A DNA stretch of 64,000 bases, taken from the NCBI GenBank assembly GCA_038373865.1, contig JAXGGA010003928.1, positions 1-64,000 on the forward strand, in the 5' to 3' direction. Within the stretch, counting starts at the first letter, position 1, and each line of letters opens with the position of its first letter. Of the stretch, positions 22,490-33,434 are shown piece by piece. Position numbers and translations under genes: made by a program. Source of the stretch: Uloborus plumipes (Eukaryota; Arthropoda; Arachnida; Araneae; Uloboridae). Below the pieces are notes generated by a model. That model did no database searches, was not told the origin of the DNA, and was given only the letters and a program-made list of their open reading frames with translations.

Positions 22490-22688
22490 TGGTCACACAC
22501 ATACAGACTCACACCAGACAGACACACAGACAGACACACAGACAGACACACAGATAGACATTTCCAAAAATGGTCGAAATGGACTCAGCGCACCTCAAAA
22601 CGTGCAAATCCGTCAAAATTCGACATTCGAAAATTTTTCACGAAACCAATACTTTCTTCTATATATTAGATATAGAAGAAAGTAAAAA
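22490..22688. repeat. CAGACA simple repeat and terminal hairpin
   Basis: An (ACAGACAC)n stretch at about 22500-22560 is followed, 90 bases later, by ACTTTCTTCTATATAT-TAG-ATATAGAAGAAAGT (22650-22683), a near-perfect 15-bp stem with a 3-base loop, then AAAAA. This layout matches the ACTTCC hairpin family elsewhere in the window and suggests the 3' end of another Helentron-like family. Its 5' limit was not found. Confidence 0.6.
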
Positions 22689-24159
22689 CTGGCAACCTTT
22701 TGGTTTAAAGATGGTTTCAAAAAATATGTGAAGGCAGCATGTTTAAAAAGTGTTTAAAATATATGAACGAGTTTTCGCTAGGTGATTGAAGTCATTTTGT
22801 GATTTGTGATTTCTTGGAGCCCGAAAAAAAACAGGTCGTTTTTTATAAAAAAACGGTAAGACTGTAGAACTTTTTACGCGCATTTTAAAAGAACTCAATA
22901 CATTTACAGCTTTTAAAATACTATGAGATTTATAGCTGTGATGCCAAATAAAATTTTGCTGTGGCCAATAACTCTCACAATATTTTTAGGAAATTATAGT
23001 AATTGACCCCGTATGATGAGAATGCTACTGATAACTCTAAATGTTTAGCAACAGGAAAATCGGATGATGAGTTTAATGTATGAAATAAGCTCATGTCTCT
23101 AAAAGACTTCCAAAGTATTTTTGGAGGTGAAATGGACGAGATAAAAGCACCGAAATATCAGGAGGGAGTTTTAAATAATATATGACCGTTCTACAAAGAT
23201 TGGTGCTTTTTTCCAGAATGATTTTTTTAAAAACAACTCTACCAATACTGACTACAATTATAACAGCAAATGCAATTCTGATTAATGAAGATAATGTGAC
23301 AACAGCAACAATTGGTAATTGGTATAACGCCTCTGAAAACTCCTATAAATTTGCGTACACCGTCTACTTTAAACAAAACCACTCATTGTAGCAAATTTAT
23401 CGATGATTACTAACAAAATGTGCCAAAAAGTAAGTGAAAATTTCTTAATAGGATAGACAAAAAAAACAATCTTATATTTCTGAGTTTCTGAGAGTTATAG
23501 AGCAGCTATTGAAAACAATGAACAAGAAAAGCAGCAAAAAGAGTGAAAAATAAAGAAAAGAAACGAAAACTTAATGGACAAGCAGCCGTACAGAAAGAAA
23601 TGCTTTAAAGAAGACTAAAACAAATAAAGAGAAGTCAAAAAATAGAAAAGGAAAAGATGGAGAAAGATATTAAATGCTATAATGTTATAATATATTTAAT
23701 GAATAGAAAATATATTCAATTAACGGTATAATACCTTCATATAATGGTATGCTATATTCATGTAAAGGTATAATATTTTCATATATATATGAATAATCCA
23801 GTATAACATTGAATATTTACATGGCCAATAACTGTATGGTTTCATAGCCAATAACTATGATAAAGTGGCCAATTACTATCAATTTGACATTTTGTTTTTG
23901 CGTTGACTTTTTTCTAGTAATATATTTGAAAAAGTGTTAAATGCATTATATAGTATCATATGAAGTATTTTTTATTTACGCAGAAATATTTCAGTTATTT
24001 TTTATTCGAGAGTACAAATACGATGTCGCTAAAGGGGCCAATTACTATACCGCTTCAACTATAATAATTTTACTTCAGAGGGTTGGAGTGAATTTAAATT
24101 TATTCAGTGGACTTCCTTCCCATTTAAATGCACGGGCATCGCCGTGCGGGTATTGCTAG

Positions 24160-24843
24160 TCTATATGTATATATAAAAATGACAGGCTCTGTTTGTTTGT
24201 TTGTATGTATGTTTATAACCGATGGCCAGAAACCCCCACAGCACCTACAGACCTGAATCTTGGTACAAAATTTGAGTGTATCCCCGTGAAGGCCTAATTC
24301 TACATTTCAAATTGGTTATTTTTAAATTCATTAATTAGTCTCATTTTTGGTGTATCCCGCATAATTGAAGGGGGAAAACTTTCCCCCACCCCCAAACATT
24401 ATATATAGCTGGAAAGCATTTTTTTTCTGAAAAACAAAAGTTTTAGCACATTTTTCTCCGTTAATTAGAGCAGGAGATATTAATTGATTAAATTTTGCCA
24501 ATTTTCAAGGCTTAACTCTTTACGCAAAACTAAAACACTAGATCCATTTTCCAGACAAACTACTCTTTCTTCAGTGGTTTAAATTTGCGTTTAAGCCTTG
24601 AAAATTGACTAAATATGAGTAATTAATACCTCCTGTTACTTACTTAGCTTTCTGCCTTTTTGGTTAATTTGGCGAATTGATTTAAACTTTAATATGACTT
24701 TTAGTGGAATTCAAAAGGTTGGGGTGCACATTTGAATCAAAGAATATAATAATTTTACTTCAGAGGGTTAGAGTGAATTAAACTTTATTTAGTAAACTTC
24801 CGTTACATTTATTGCACGGGCATCGCCGCGCGGGTAGTGCTAG
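24160..24843 (+). mobile_element. Non-autonomous Helitron, copy 3 (684 bp, complete)
   Basis: It starts TCTATATGTATATATAAAAATG directly after the CTAG of copy 2. It ends with the hairpin GCACGGGCATCGCCGCGC, then GGGTAGTG, then CTAG at 24840-24843 with T outside. It is the best complete representative of the family that also includes 12748-14678 and 20859-24159. It encodes nothing. Confidence 0.85.
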
Positions 24844-25509
24844 TATAGAGATAATATCGATGTTCAATTGTGCTAAATTTAATTTTTTCGCGGAAGAAGG
24901 GGGGGGGGCGATAGGTGTCAGTCAGCAGCTTGAAGGGGGCGATGAGATCAAAAAAGCTGGGAAACACTGATTTAAAACTTGCAATTGCTATCCTTTTGAC
25001 ATGTTCAAATAAACTACCGTGTTTGAAATTAGCATCGTTCTACGTTGTTTGATACAGCTCAAAATGCTTCTTATTATTCTTCCTCTTATTGTTATCTTAC
25101 ATATCACCCCTATATTGGTAAGATCAAAGAAGACCTGACGCATGCGTAAATACGCGGAGGGTTTTACCTAAGAAAATCAGACATTATCAAGACCAGTGGT
25201 CGGAAGTAGCGCGCTACAAGTAGCGAAACTACTATAGTAGCTACATTTTTTAGTAGTTTGTAGGGTGTGCACTGTAGTTCGCTTAAAACTGATAACGCGA
25301 GCTACTTTGACGAGTGGGTCACGCCCTATGGAGAGAGATAACGTCAATCAAAGGAGGGGGACGATTTTCGGATTTCAAGAAGGGTTTTGCAGGAATTTTT
25401 TTTTGTCCCTACCAACCCCCTTTCCACTAGAAACGTGTTGGTGGTTGTTAAGTTATAAGTCGGCCATTTTTTTTACTCCTGCTTTCTGTAAGGTCGATAA
25501 CGTCTCAAA

Positions 25510-25728
25510 ATGAGTATCCGATACATCGAATCGACCCGGGGAGGCAAACTTTTAATTTATCAAGAGCACATGTATAGGATTAATTGGAAAGTAAAAAGTA
25601 CACACTACTGGAAATGCTCGGAGGAAAAGTGTAAGGTATCTATAATAATTGAAGATGAAAATATTAAGCGTATTCAAAACACGTTCAATAGTTATAATAA
25701 ATGTAGAAAAATATGCATATTCATTTAA
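25510..25728 (+). CDS. Short FLYWCH-type zinc-finger frame (probable transposon relic)
   Basis: This 72-residue frame has the FLYWCH pattern: an N-terminal strand YIESTRGGKLLIYQEHMYRI, then HYWKCSEEKCKVSI with the two Cys ligands. The final His-x-His expected about 25 residues later is not preserved; QNTFNSYNKC is found instead. FLYWCH domains bind DNA or proteins and are common in MULE-type transposases and in expanded arthropod families. The frame lies 316 bases from the left end of the hAT element, so it may be captured or part of a hybrid coding region. It could also be the first exon of a longer gene, but no donor site is convincing. Expression is not shown. Confidence 0.5.
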   Translation: MSIRYIESTRGGKLLIYQEHMYRINWKVKSTHYWKCSEEKCKVSIIIEDENIKRIQNTFNSYNKCRKICIFI

Positions 25729-25933
25729 AACTGACAAATGCATATTAGAACGGGTGTAGCTGTACTTAATTGCAACAAAAGTTATCTTTGCACGACCTAT
25801 AATCACCTGAAAATATGTCTCAATCAAAAGTAAAACAGTAAATAAAAATATTTAATTAAAACTGCACAGGATGATAAAAAGTTAATACATTTGAATCAAC
25901 ATTTTCTGATGAAAGACTTAAACAAAGTTTTAA

Positions 25934-26586
25934 GGGTCATTCCATAGTGACTAATGTAACATTAAGAGCTGATTTTGTAACTGCTTTTACTTGTAACTTA
26001 AAGGATTAAAAATATTTTTTAGTTATGCTGGTGGATTTACAATGTACATGGTATCTATGTATCATTTCTGCTAAGAATTTAAAACAAAATTACTGGCAGT
26101 AGATATTTTTTCAACCAAAATAGCAGCGTGACTAACGTAACGTTTTTGCAACCCTGAAAGTGAATGCTCATGTTATGAGGCAAACATTTCTCAAAGTTAA
26201 GCAAGTGTTAAAAATTGAATGATATATTTGAAAAATGTGTAAAGTTGGCTTTTAAAAACATAACACACATTTATTAAATCTTAATTTTTTTTTAGTCTCG
26301 AGTGTCACTTTTACTCAAGATAGAGTGTGACTAAATGTAACGTGACTAGAGTGTGACTAAATGTAACGTGACTAACGTAACCATCGAATAACAAGCAGTA
26401 AACACATTACAAACTGTTTATTATGGCTAATCTTAGTGATAATTGCAATACTTTTTCAATTTTTTTAAATTTCTTATGTTGTATAATTTTCATTTATTTG
26501 TTTATTTATTTATTTTTTGATACTTTTTTCATTTCAGTATTTTTTTTTTTCCTTCGGCTGAGGTTGACATTTCTGTGGAATGACCC
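25934..26586. mobile_element. 653-bp MITE with TTAA target (piggyBac-type)
   Basis: Terminal inverted repeats GGGTCATTCCATAG and GGGTCATTCCACAG are flanked by TTAA (25930-25933 and 26587-26590). TTAA duplication is characteristic of piggyBac. The interior repeats the word GTGACTAACGTAAC with variants, clustered at 26320-26385. No transposase. Confidence 0.75.
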
Positions 26587-27029
26587 TTAATTTGTCAACT
26601 TTGCAATGTTATTTTAAGTTATCACAATAAATAGAAATTTATATACCTTAAACATTTATGTAACTGCAATACTGTGTTGCAGTTCCACTTCTGTTTTCCC
26701 CATTCTTATTTAAGTCATTTAGTATTTAGTAATAAAATGGAACCATGAATAATGTAACCCAATACAAATTTTAAAAGTATCTCTCCTTTCTCATGAAATT
26801 TCACCAATGAAATTTCAAATTATTTTTCTGATTTTACTCTCAATTGTAATTTGTTAAAATTATACTGTTTTTTAGTAAATTTTTTGCTATCCAGCAATTT
26901 GTTCTAGTTTTGTCAGTTTTTTTTTTTTTTTTTTCATTTTTGCCGGTTTTTAAAAGTTTCCCCAATGTCCCAGCAAAAATACCATTTTTCCGGCAAAATG
27001 CCCATTGCCCAACCCTATTCAAAATTGAA

Positions 27030-27231
27030 AGAAGATGGCCATTTTGAGACAAAAAATTTGAATTTTGAGCTTTTTGGATTTTTTTTTTAATTTCAAAACC
27101 TCGCCTATGTGAATTCTAGTGCATCGAGGAACCTCTGTGCCAAGTTTGATAAAAATCCGACGAAAACTGTGGATTTGTATATGGAACAAACCAAACAAAC
27201 AAACACACATACATCCATTTTTATATATAGA
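27030..27231 (-). mobile_element. 5' end fragment of a Helitron (family of 1305-2324)
   Basis: Read on minus, it begins TCTATATATAAAAATGGATG at 27231 and continues through the same sequence as 2140-2324, including TTTGATAAAAATC. The 3' hairpin end is missing, so it is truncated. Confidence 0.72.
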
Positions 27232-27502
27232 CTGAAACTAAAATCGTAAAAATGACTACAGCATTTTTCAGATTGCATATCAAGTCTAAAATCAAATGCT
27301 TAACCAGAAATCGAATTATAAGTATATCCAGAGGGATGTCTTGCACATTTCCGAACATGGAGACATTTTTGAAAATATTTTTGACAATACCTATGTCAAA
27401 TGCATCAGGTGAAAGATCGTTTTCTGTTATAAAAAGAGTAAAAAATTATTTACGTAGTAAAATGGGAGAAGAGATGCTTAACAACTTAGCCATACTGTAT
27501 AT

Positions 27503-29334
27503 CAGTGGTGGCCAACCCGCGGCACGCATGCGACAGTGTGGCACGGCAGAGCATTAGGAGTGGCACGCGAAGACTTACTGAAAAAAATTTAAACATTTGA
27601 GAAATAATGTCGTTCTTAGAAATATTGCAAAAACGGAAGTCCTTCCTTTGATAAATCTAACGATTGGATGACACGCGGTGGCATACAATTTCCAAGCTAC
27701 AATATTGTAAATACTTATCGTTAGCTTCGGACATCTAAAGAAAAAAAGTGACATTACAGGCAATGCTTTGAAAAGCATATTTGTACGAAACACGAATGAA
27801 ATTTTCGGTGTTGTAGACAAAATTTTGGATTTACGCTAAATAGTTTCAGCTACAGACGATGAAATGTTCAAAGAAGTTAACTCTGTGCCTAAAAGTAAAA
27901 TACCACAGTGGATAAAATTCGATATTGGTTGCAGAACACGGAGTACTTTCAATTGTTTTTGTTACACTGCTTGAAAATCATTCGGGAAGAAAACTTTATA
28001 AGTATCATTATATTACTCATCAGAAGCTCTTTGTGCCAAGGAATCAGATTAGAATAATAAACGTCGATTATACAATGTTTCATGATCGTTTCCTTGGCGA
28101 AAAGGAAAAGGATGACAAGTTACCCCTTTATTGAAATGTGCGATAGCTATCCAAAGGAAAAATACTCATACAGTGTTTTATAATATGTGAGAATGTTTTA
28201 AAACACGTACCCTGTTAAAAAAAATCCTGAATTTTCAGAAAGTTTTCGACCGATTTCAACAGAAGATTTCCGTTTTAGCTTCAAAACACATTTTTTCCTT
28301 AAAAAAGCGGAAATATTCCGTGAATTACCGAGTAGGAGAGACGAAAACTGAATTTCTCCGTTTTTGTGGTTGCTGCATTTAAGGGGAATGAGTACTTTTT
28401 ACATCAGAATGAAGAAAATCAACTGAATTTAGCTATTTCACAATTTATTATCCGGCGCCTAAATAATTTAAATTTAAGATTGTGGGGAAAACTATCTTAA
28501 ACTACTATAAATCATATCTTTTGCAATAAAACTTCAGTTTCTTTCTCTTAACTTTGGAGAAACAAAATTAATACATTTCACATCAATATTGGAACTAAGC
28601 TATCCGAAGTTAATGATAAAAATTTACTGATCTTTTCAAATTCTTCGTCTATTTCTCTGCAAGACGTTACCGAAAACCCAAATTGAAATTGTCGACTTGT
28701 TGTATCTTGCAACGTTAGAAATCAAGTATAGGAGCTTACTTCAACTGCAAGTCATCCAAATTATATTGATTTTGCAAATTTGTACGGACATTTTTTTTCT
28801 TTCAAATTAACATGCTTTAAAAGTCTGGTGCTCTAAGTTTGGTTCAAAAATATGTTTGTGGACAAAGATTGTTTGTTTTAATGAATGCATAAAAATCAAA
28901 ATACCGTTGAATGTTGATTGATAGCTCTTAAAACACTTATATTCTTTAGCTTTTGAAGAACTCAACCTAAAATTAATGACTAGGTAAAAAAGTTATAAAT
29001 TCGTAAGCCAGATTAAGTACTAACAGTTTAATTTTTGGAATAAAACGTTTCATGTTATTTGTTGCCTAACCCGACTGTCTGAACCTATAAAAGTGTTTAT
29101 TAACGCCAACTCTTAAATTCGGATTTGTTTTAAGTGTATTATTATTTTAATCTCCACTACTCAGACTTGCGTGAAAAAAAGTACTATTTAAGTTAAAATC
29201 ACATAGTCAGCCGCCAACAATTTTTTTTTTTTAATTTTGAAAATTATTTCAGCTTGTTGACAAAATTGAAAATGGCACGCCCACCTTTCCCCCCCAGATA
29301 GTGGCGCTCTTCCCAAAAAGGTTGGCCACCCCTG
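27503..29334. mobile_element. 1832-bp hAT element nested in a hAT transposase
   Basis: The terminal inverted repeats are CAGTGGTGGCCAACC on the left and CAGGGGTGGCCAACC on the right (one mismatch in 15). The exact 8-bp duplication CTGTATAT lies at 27495-27502 and 29335-29342. The inside is AT-rich without a clear transposase; short frames such as 27925-28134 may be decayed coding sequence. It carries the left terminus of a CACTGTTTAAA-type element at 28210. Confidence 0.9.
28210..28380. repeat. Left end of a CACTGTTTAAA-family element
   Basis: CCCTGTTAAAAAAAATCCTG, with TA just before it, aligns over about 165 bases with 8985-9145, including GAATTTTCAG and TTCCGTGAATTACC. The right end was not found, so the copy is truncated or decayed. 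Confidence 0.65.
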
Positions 29335-30784
29335 CTGTATATTGAACAGGCACTGTTGAATCGCGTCGACACGGAAAACAATGATTTTGCTGCAATTAAA
29401 TCTGGACGAAAATTTATATGAGGTATGCAAATAAAAAATATTGGTCTGTACTGGTTTTTTTTCTCGGGGGGGGGGGGGATTTTCTCCCCCCCCCCTTTTA
29501 GAGTGGGGTGGAGGGGGGCCCCTAAAACTTTTACCGCTTGTGGCCCCCATTTCACTTGATCCGCCTCTGGATACAAATAACGTGAAAATAAAATCAGGTG
29601 CACACTTTCGTAATAAAAAAAAGGTTTTTCCGTAATTTTTTTTCTCTCTTTTTTTTTTTTACAATTGCAAATGTGCTGAAACGACGGCATAAAAATATGC
29701 AATTTGGGGGAGGGGGTGCATGGGGGGGCCCGCATTAAAATTAGTACCGGGCCCCATCGCTGGTAACGGCGGCCCTGAGTATATCAATGTATTGAAACTA
29801 TTTTTGGGCTGATACATAGGATACGTTTTCTTTATAAAGTAAGAAGAGTACACAGAAATAAAGTTTTGGTTCTAAGGTGGGGAAAAAATTTTCCTTTCCC
29901 CAGCTGCTGAGGGCAATGTAGAATTTAACGTTAGGCCTAGCAACTTAGCAAAAACGTTTTCTCCCTTGTAGAAGTTAGGGATGTTTGGAGGGATTTTCTC
30001 CCTCTATCACAGAAGTTTCCCCATTCGCACACTTTTTTTTCCCTGGGTCCAGCGACAGTCATCACCTGTCCAGCTCACCTTATCGGTCCCTATTGTACTC
30101 TCCTAATCCTCTGCCCCCTGCGGCTCATGGTGACAGGTTCGAGATAAGGGGTTAGGCGGATTCCAGTATGTACCGTTTGTAGTGTAGCGCGCTACTTTTT
30201 GAAAAAAGTAGAGTAGTGAGTAGCGCGATATAAACAAATAGTAGTTTGTAGCGATTTCTGAAAACTACTTTTAAATAAAAAAATACATAAATAAATGAAA
30301 AAAATAAAAAAAAAGAGAACGAAGGAAAAAAACAAGGTTTTTCTTGTGGCGAATATTCGTAAAAACTAAAAAAAATCTTAAAAGGACAAATTTTTACAAA
30401 AAAAGGAACAAAATGGAAAAGTAACAAATAAATTCAAAGACAATTCCTATTTCTATTCCATATTCGAATGAGGTAATTTTTTAATATAAACCACTTTTCG
30501 AATTTTTTCGGTCGATCCTCAATCGGTGTATTCTTGTTATTTATATATTTTTTAAAAAGTAGCGAAGTAGCAACTACATTTCAAAAGTAGTGTAGCTCGC
30601 TACATTTAAAAAAAAAGTAGTTGTAGCTGTAGTTAACTACATTTATAAGAAAGTAGTTGTAGTTGTAGTTCGCTACGAAAAATATGTAGTTTTTCCAACC
30701 ACTGATCAAGACAGAGGTACCATTGCCTCGAGAAGTTCGACTTCTTTACTAACGTTTTTGACAACACAAGAAATATTTACAACA

Positions 30785-30896
30785 CAGAAAAAAAAGAAAA
30801 AGAAACAGGGCACACACACACACCGGCGGCGGGAATCGAACTCGCGACCTATTGCTTTCGCGGTGAAATTTCTACCTCTGAACCACTCTGAGGCAG
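30785..30896 (-). repeat. tRNA-derived SINE head with (TG)n tail
   Basis: On the minus strand, from 30896, it reads CTGCCTCAGAGTGGTTCAGA, with an A-box-like TGGTTCAGAGG. Next come a B box GAGTTCGATTCC (plus-strand 30832-30843), then (TG)n and T-rich sequence. The tRNA-like region is about 75 bases. A pol III promoter of this kind inside a repeat suggests a SINE, not a functional tRNA. Confidence 0.65.
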
Positions 30897-30904
30897 TTAA
30901 CGTT

Positions 30905-31328
30905 TAATAAAAAGCATTAAGCGCTGCACAAAGCCTCCAACTATGTTAGATCTTTGTTTCGTTGCCTAAATTTTATGAAGACCATGGACTCTACTTCTAT
31001 AAAATACAACTAAATTCTGGAGATTCCCAGAAACAGAATTTTTCTGATGGTTTTTTGGCTCCATAATGGAGACATCTTGCGAGATATGTCCGTCACGAAG
31101 AAAATAATGTTATTTAAATTGTTTTTCCTGTAAATCTTCAAAAATTTTACTGCGTTATAAAGAAGTAGAGACAACGCTCTAAATAAAATTAGGATTAAAA
31201 AAAAAAACAAGGATTTAACATATTTTTAGTTCATCAAAGCTGTTTTGTGGTACACTGATACGTCTGTTACCGTAGAATTGCCCTAAAACAATCGTGTGGC
31301 CGAGAATGGGATAGGCTAAAGGTAGAAG
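30905..31328. other. No feature recognised
   Basis: AT-rich, without terminal repeats or coding signal that I could identify. Confidence 0.4.
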
Positions 31329-31329
31329 T

Positions 31330-31362
<33 letters not shown>
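31329..31362. repeat. (TG)n microsatellite
   Basis: Uninterrupted GTGTGTGT run of about 33 bases. A shorter one is at 31477-31487. Confidence 0.95.
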
Positions 31363-31364
<2 letters not shown>

Positions 31365-31531
31365 CTCAAGGTTGAACTTTTCAAACAATGGTTACACTTT
31401 TACATCGTTTCAAAAAGAGGCCATTTTGAAACCAATGAAATCTAGTCATAACTAATGGTATACTACTATTTTTTATGTGTGTGTGTTTTTCATGTATTTA
31501 TTTTCAATAAAGTTACATGAAACGTTACAAT

Positions 31532-31640
31532 AGAACTCCAATTATCCGAAATCGTACTATCCGAACTCCTGATTTTCCAAATGCCTTTCGGAATTTCCGA
31601 AAAAGAAGTTAAGACGGAAATGTACTGCTATTCGCAAAAT
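31532..31640. repeat. Fragment of a Tigger-like MITE
   Basis: CAATAGAACTCCAATTATCCG followed by further ATCCGAA words resembles the ends of pogo/Tigger MITEs. No second end was found. Confidence 0.4.
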
Positions 31641-31861
31641 AATGATTCTGTCTAAGAGCTATTCCTCTGCGAAGCCAGTCAAATAATTTACTTTGACACA
31701 GATGTTCAGCAGAAATGACTTTTATTTACAATACATTACTTACATAACGCAAAGTACAGCACTATTAAATACCTGGATATGCAAAAGTTGCCTTTTCATT
31801 TGATTAATTAGAAGCTTTATTCCTTTAAAAAATATATTTTTGCTCTCATTTTCATACAGTA

Positions 31862-32028
31862 CAGTCGAGTCTCGATAACTTGAAACCTTATCACTCGAAA
31901 ATTCCTCGAAGTTTTAAATGGGTCCCTTAACTCTTGAGCAGGCTGAAAGAAATTCTGTAACACGAACTACCAATAGCATGAAGCTTTTAGCCAGTTCCTT
32001 GGGGCTTCGAGCTATCGAGACTCGACTG
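31862..32028. mobile_element. 167-bp Tigger-like MITE, TA target
   Basis: The ends CAGTCGAGTCTCGATAACT and CAGTCGAGTCTCGATAGCT are inverted repeats with one mismatch, and TA flanks both. CAGTCGAGTCTCGATAA-type ends are characteristic of pogo/Tigger-derived MITEs. Confidence 0.88.
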
Positions 32029-32169
32029 TAATTTAATCGGTGAGAGCAAAAATAACATCAGTCACAAAAATTCAGAAATTCGTTTTTTTTTTTTTTTTTT
32101 GAAAACGAGCTGTGGGAGGCAAGATGCATGTTTATATCAAAAATCACGTCAGTCATTTTACTAATTTAA

Positions 32170-32418
32170 CACGTTGACTGCCAAGCTACGAGATAACTCG
32201 TGGTATGTGAACTTAGCTGTTGAGCCCACTTGGAGTTAACTTGTAGTTCCTGGATTTGCTGTTTTCATGCATATTCGAGAGCAGATGTCATACTCGGGCA
32301 GTAGAGATATTTGGCTTCGGTGAAGGTACCATAAAATCCTAACTCTCTCAGCACATGTAGATTGGCTTTAGCCCAACTCCTAATCTAGGAATTGCTTCGT
32401 AGCTTGGCAGTCAACGTG
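32170..32418. mobile_element. 249-bp MITE with TTAA target (piggyBac-type)
   Basis: Perfect inverted repeats of at least 22 bases begin CACGTTGACTGCCAAGCTAC, with TTAA on both sides (32166-32169, 32419-32422). No coding sequence. An ideal piggyBac MITE by target and end structure. Confidence 0.9.
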
Positions 32419-32735
32419 TTAAAAGATACGGAGCCTGTTACTTGAATCTTGAACGTAAAAACAATGCTAGAATGAATACGTTTTTTTTTCTCCCCAGAAC
32501 AATTTGAAGTTCTTGACGGACGTTGTTTTTGAACTCATCGATTCAATTAAAAAAGACTTTTTTTTTTTGGAAAAAATCCCACTATCCTAAAGATTTCCGG
32601 GTCTAATTGATTCGCATAGTCGCAATTCAACTGTGTACTAACTTTTATTACCGCTCGGAACTTTTGTGAATCGACATGTAACCCAGAGAAAAGCATGAAA
32701 GAGGTGACGCATAAGGGAGAGATAAATTGTATATG

Positions 32736-33347
32736 CAGTCGAGTGTTGATAACTCGAAGCCTAATAACTCGAATATTATTACATCTCAAAGTTTTCATTA
32801 GGTCCCAAAATTTTTAGAAGTCTGTGAGAACTTCCAATAACGCTACTACTACTACACTGTAAAAAATGAATGTCGTTTTACAGTATAGTACAGCTAATTT
32901 TATAGTAATAAACTGTAAAAATTGCTTATTTTGCAGTAATATGCTATAAAATTTCTAGTTTTAGTGTACTAAACTAAAAAATTGCTAATTTTACAGTCAT
33001 AAACTGTAAAACTGCTAGTTTCACAGTTTATTACTGTGCATTTTACAGTTTTAAACTGGAACCTTGACTGCCATTATTATACTGTTGCATTTACAGTATA
33101 ATGCAGCTAAATTTACGGCAATAAACTATAAAATTGCTAATTTTTCAGTAAGAAACTGTAAAATTGCTAGTTTTACAGTTTATTACTGTGCATTTCAGTT
33201 TTAAATTAGAACCTCGGCTGCCAGTATGTAACAGTTCTGTACTGTAAAAACAACAGTTCATTTTTTGCTGTGTGCTAACTCGAAGCTACTAATAACTCGA
33301 AGCTTTTAGTCGGTCACTTGGGACTTCGAGCTATCGAGACTCGACTG
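32736..33347. mobile_element. Tigger-like MITE interrupted by an ACTGTAAAA element
   Basis: The left end CAGTCGAGTGTTGATAACTC and right end CAGTCGAGTCTCGATAGCTC are inverted. The flank is TG on the left and TA on the right, so one target base has mutated. Removing 32855-33272 leaves a MITE of about 194 bp like that at 31862-32028. Confidence 0.78.
32855..33272. mobile_element. ACTGTAAAA-type MITE, copy 1
   Basis: It starts CACTGTAAAAAATGAATG after TA and ends TTCATTTTTTGCTGTG. The interior consists of repeated TTTTACAGTTTATTACTGTAAAA-like words in both orientations, about every 35-40 bases. It sits inside the 32736-33347 MITE and about 160 bases downstream of the stop codon of the receptor gene. 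Confidence 0.8.
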
Positions 33348-33434
33348 TATAACTGTACGTATAGTATGCGTACCGCAATGCAGAACATCAGAATCACGTT
33401 TTGTGTCGTACATTTGAGTCCTGCATGGACGATA

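Larger units (their letters stand above)
21438..24054. mobile_element. Pogo-like element inserted in Helitron copy 2
   Basis: The left end TAGGGGAAACGGTAGTTATTGGCCC and the right end (reverse-complemented, TAGTTGAAGCGGTATAGTAATTGGCCC) are imperfect inverted repeats at TA. GGCCAAT(A/T)ACTAT words recur near the right side (for example 23822, 23866, 24037). Around 23040-23180 a decayed frame and around 23500-23670 a Lys/Glu-rich stretch recall the C-terminal tail of pogo transposases, but stop codons are frequent. The 144-bp tandem repeats and a hairpin-ended repeat lie within it. Confidence 0.55.
20859..24159 (+). mobile_element. Non-autonomous Helitron, copy 2 (holds a 2.6-kb insertion)
   Basis: The 5' end TCTATATATAAAGATGACGG and the 3' hairpin GCACGGGCATCGCCGTGC, followed by GGGTATTG and CTAG (24156-24159), define a Helitron. 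Its own sequence is 20859-about 21437 plus 24055-24159; the middle is a pogo-like element. The 3' CTAG is directly followed by the TC of the next Helitron, so the two are head to tail. No Rep/helicase coding sequence was seen. Confidence 0.83.
27345..29421 (+). pseudogene. hAT transposase C-terminal dimerisation domain, split by insertion
   Basis: The first part (27345-27502) reads CTFPNMETFLKIFLTIPMSN and then ASGERSFSVIKRVKNYLRS, the highly conserved C-terminal block of hAT transposases (Dimer_Tnp_hAT; zinc-finger MYM-type 1 group). After the inserted element and its 8-bp duplication, the frame resumes with EQALLNRVDTENNDFAAIKS and a stop (TGA at about 29419-29421). Removing 27503-29342 restores a continuous C-terminus. 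The DDE and zinc-finger regions are absent. An ATG at 27252 lies outside the element in flanking sequence, so it is not the native start. Confidence 0.87.
27329..29777 (+). mobile_element. Internally deleted hAT element, interrupted by another hAT
   Basis: It is flanked by the exact 8-bp duplication AGTATATC (27321-27328 and 29778-29785). The right end, reverse-complemented, starts CAGGGCCGCCGTTACCAG; the left end retains only CAGAGGG before it drops into the transposase C-terminal coding region. It is therefore a deletion derivative. Without the insertion at 27503-29334 it is about 617 bp. Long G runs (29466-29478, 29707-29730) mark the 3' noncoding part. Confidence 0.78.
25194..30704. mobile_element. 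5.5-kb hAT element carrying several later insertions
   Basis: The ends CAGTGGTCGGAAGTAG and CAGTGGTTGGAAAAAC are inverted and are flanked by the exact 8-bp duplication ATCAAGAC (25186-25193 and 30705-30712). The subterminal regions are packed with GTAGC and TAGTTGTAG words (25200-25290, 30180-30260, 30550-30690), as expected for transposase-binding repeats. Inside are a FLYWCH-type frame, a TTAA-flanked MITE, a Helitron fragment and two further hAT elements, one within the other. No complete transposase of its own was recognised. Confidence 0.85.

Noticed and set aside
22374..22685. 103-residue and 84-residue frames with repeated TDTQTDTQ or DRHTDRHT.
   Set aside because: They are translations of the CAGACA simple repeat.
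16418..24969. CAGCGATTCTCCACTTGGGG at 16418 and an inverted CAGTGTTTCCCAGC at 24969 as the two ends of one large hAT element.
   Set aside because: The flanking 8 bases (TTCTATAC and ATTTAAAA) do not match, the ends align poorly, and the interval contains the last exon of the dehydrogenase gene.
29188..29735. Overlapping frames of 120 and 163 residues on the minus strand.
   Set aside because: They are rich in Pro and Gly from G/C runs and cover the ends of two hAT elements, so they are shadows of noncoding transposon sequence.
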